DNA of 64,000 nucleotides, taken from NCBI RefSeq assembly GCF_025376885.1, contig NZ_JAHUBR010000001.1, positions 992,001 through 1,056,000 of the forward strand, read 5' to 3'. The stretch comes from Pseudoruegeria sp. SHC-113. GTDB lineage: Bacteria; Pseudomonadota; Alphaproteobacteria; Rhodobacterales; Rhodobacteraceae. The notes under the pieces are model-generated. The model was not told the DNA's origin and made no database searches. It saw only the letters and a list, made by a program, of their open reading frames with translations. A program made the position numbers and the translations under genes. Of this stretch, positions 63,106-64,000 are shown piece after piece (within the stretch, counting starts at the first letter, position 1; each line of letters starts with the position of its first letter).

Positions 63106-63993
63106 TCAGCCGCCCAGCCGGTCGATCAGGAAATCCATGAACACCCGCACTTTCGGGGTCAGCACATTGGAGCGCGGGTAGATCAGCCAGAGCACCGAGG
63201 CATCGTCCAGCCGCCACTCCGGCAAGACTCTCACCAACCGCCCCGCCGCCAGTTCCTCCCCCACGCTCCAGAGCGAGTTGAACGAAAGCCCCGCCCCGGC
63301 CAGCGTGGCGGCGCGCAAGGAATCGCCATCGTTCAGAATGGTGCGGCAGCTCATGGTCGCCAGATCCAGCCGCGCCTTCTGCCCGCTGTCATGTACCAGA
63401 GGCACGGCCTTCGTGGTGCACCAGGCCAGAAACTCGTGGCCCGCGAGGGCGTCCAGCGTTTCGGGCGTGTCATGCTGCGCGAGATAGGCGGGCGCGGCGC
63501 AGAGCACGCGGGTGTCTTCGGCGAGTTTGCGCCCGCGCAGGCTGCTGTCTTCTAGTGGTGCGGACCGCAGGGCCAGATCGAAGCTGCCCTCGATCAGGTC
63601 CAGACGGCTGTCGGAGAGATGCAGATCCAGCGTGATCTTCGGGTAGAGGGCATGAAACGCAGGAAGCAAGGGCATGATGTGCCGCTGCGCATAGCTTGCA
63701 GGCGCGGTGAAGTGCAGGGTGCCGCCGGGCCCGGCGGTGTCGAGCCCAAGGGCCGCGCGCCCGGCCTCGGCCTGGGCAAGGATCTCCCGCGCGTAAGGCA
63801 GGAAGGCCGCGCCCTCTTCGCTGAGCGAGACCTTGCGCGTGGTGCGGTGCAAAAGCTCCACCCCCAGCTCGTGCTCCAGCTTGGCGAGCCGCGCGCTGGC
63901 CACGGCGGGGGCGAGCCCCAGCTTGCGCCCGGCGGCGGAGATGTTGAGCCTCTCGGCGGCTGCCACGAAAAGGCGGAGCGTCTCTGTGTCCAT
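63106..63993 (-). CDS. LysR family transcriptional regulator
   Basis: A 295-residue LysR-type regulator: winged helix at residues 3-60 (TLRLFVAAAERLNISAAGRKLGLAPAVASARLAKLEHELG) and an effector domain from about 90 (LHFTAPASYAQRHIMPLLPAFHALYPKITLDLHLSD). The sub-branch with SYAQRHIMPLLP and LCAAPAYLAQHDTPETLDAL resembles regulators of oxidoreductase or transport genes acting on aromatic or small organic compounds. It converges on the aldehyde dehydrogenase gene; its usual divergent target would lie beyond the right edge of the window. The start ATG at 63993 is 8 bases from the edge. Confidence 0.92.
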   Translation of the reverse strand: MDTETLRLFVAAAERLNISAAGRKLGLAPAVASARLAKLEHELGVELLHRTTRKVSLSEEGAAFLPYAREILAQAEAGRAALGLDTAGPGGTLHFTAPASYAQRHIMPLLPAFHALYPKITLDLHLSDSRLDLIEGSFDLALRSAPLEDSSLRGRKLAEDTRVLCAAPAYLAQHDTPETLDALAGHEFLAWCTTKAVPLVHDSGQKARLDLATMSCRTILNDGDSLRAATLAGAGLSFNSLWSVGEELAAGRLVRVLPEWRLDDASVLWLIYPRSNVLTPKVRVFMDFLIDRLGG

Positions 63994-64000
63994 GGGTGAT

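Overview
The window is a high-GC chromosomal segment that reads like an alphaproteobacterium of the Rhodobacteraceae (Roseobacter/Rhodobacter group). Pointers are the gene families present (tripartite tricarboxylate transporter, monomeric NADP isocitrate dehydrogenase, leucine-degradation ivd-mcc cluster, lysine 6-dehydrogenase/ALDH7 pair, polyhydroxybutyrate reductase), very compact operons with ATGA/GTGA overlaps, and GC-rich hairpin repeats at gene ends. This placement is inference from gene content; no 16S or tRNA gene was seen. No IS element, phage, CRISPR array or plasmid function was recognised.

Layout. 1-667: cut-off sodium:alanine symporter gene. 777-8459: maltose/alpha-glucoside locus: lacI and malK on the minus strand, divergent from an alpha-glucosidase gene and an enteric-type malEFG, with two LacI-type palindromes between them. 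8563-17873: two divergent operons around a TGCA-rich control region. The minus one holds an isopropylmalate-dehydrogenase-family enzyme, a Gfo/Idh/MocA oxidoreductase and a GntR/FCD regulator. The plus one holds tctCBA, an ABM-domain protein, a metallo-hydrolase, otnK and otnC. Together they look like uptake and breakdown of a four-carbon acid sugar to dihydroxyacetone phosphate. 18028-19143: THUMP RNA methyltransferase. 19411-28313: monomeric isocitrate dehydrogenase, convergent with a phaB-aceE-aceF-lpd operon (pyruvate dehydrogenase plus acetoacetyl-CoA reductase).

28738-32764: SARP/BTAD-TolB-TPR regulator, a vanadium-haloperoxidase-type PAP2 protein with eight N-terminal NGGV repeats, and a papain-like cysteine protease. 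This is the least explained set in the window. 32850-42150: SDR and LacI genes divergent from a sugar/polyol ABC system with one binding protein, two permeases, a 62-residue membrane protein and two different ATPases, ending in a fused dihydroxyacetone kinase. Two 30-bp-spaced palindromes lie in the promoter region. 42315-47915: operon with a degenerate SGNH-like protein, a lectin-fold protein, a type I sulfatase carrying a hemolysin-type repeat tail, and a GT61 glycosyltransferase.

48007-51269: Lrp regulator, lysine 6-dehydrogenase-like enzyme and ALDH7-type semialdehyde dehydrogenase. 51303-54970: mannonate dehydratase divergent from a GH31 alpha-glucosidase. 55074-63030: SDR and Dabb pair, then isovaleryl-CoA dehydrogenase, mccB, an ASCH protein, mccA and an aldehyde dehydrogenase (leucine/isovalerate breakdown). 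63106-63993: LysR regulator. The overall theme is carbon scavenging: maltodextrins, acid sugars, a polyol or ketose, hexuronates, sulfated glycans, lysine and leucine, feeding DHAP, pyruvate and acetyl-CoA. All functions are assigned by reading the sequence and from family knowledge, with no database search.
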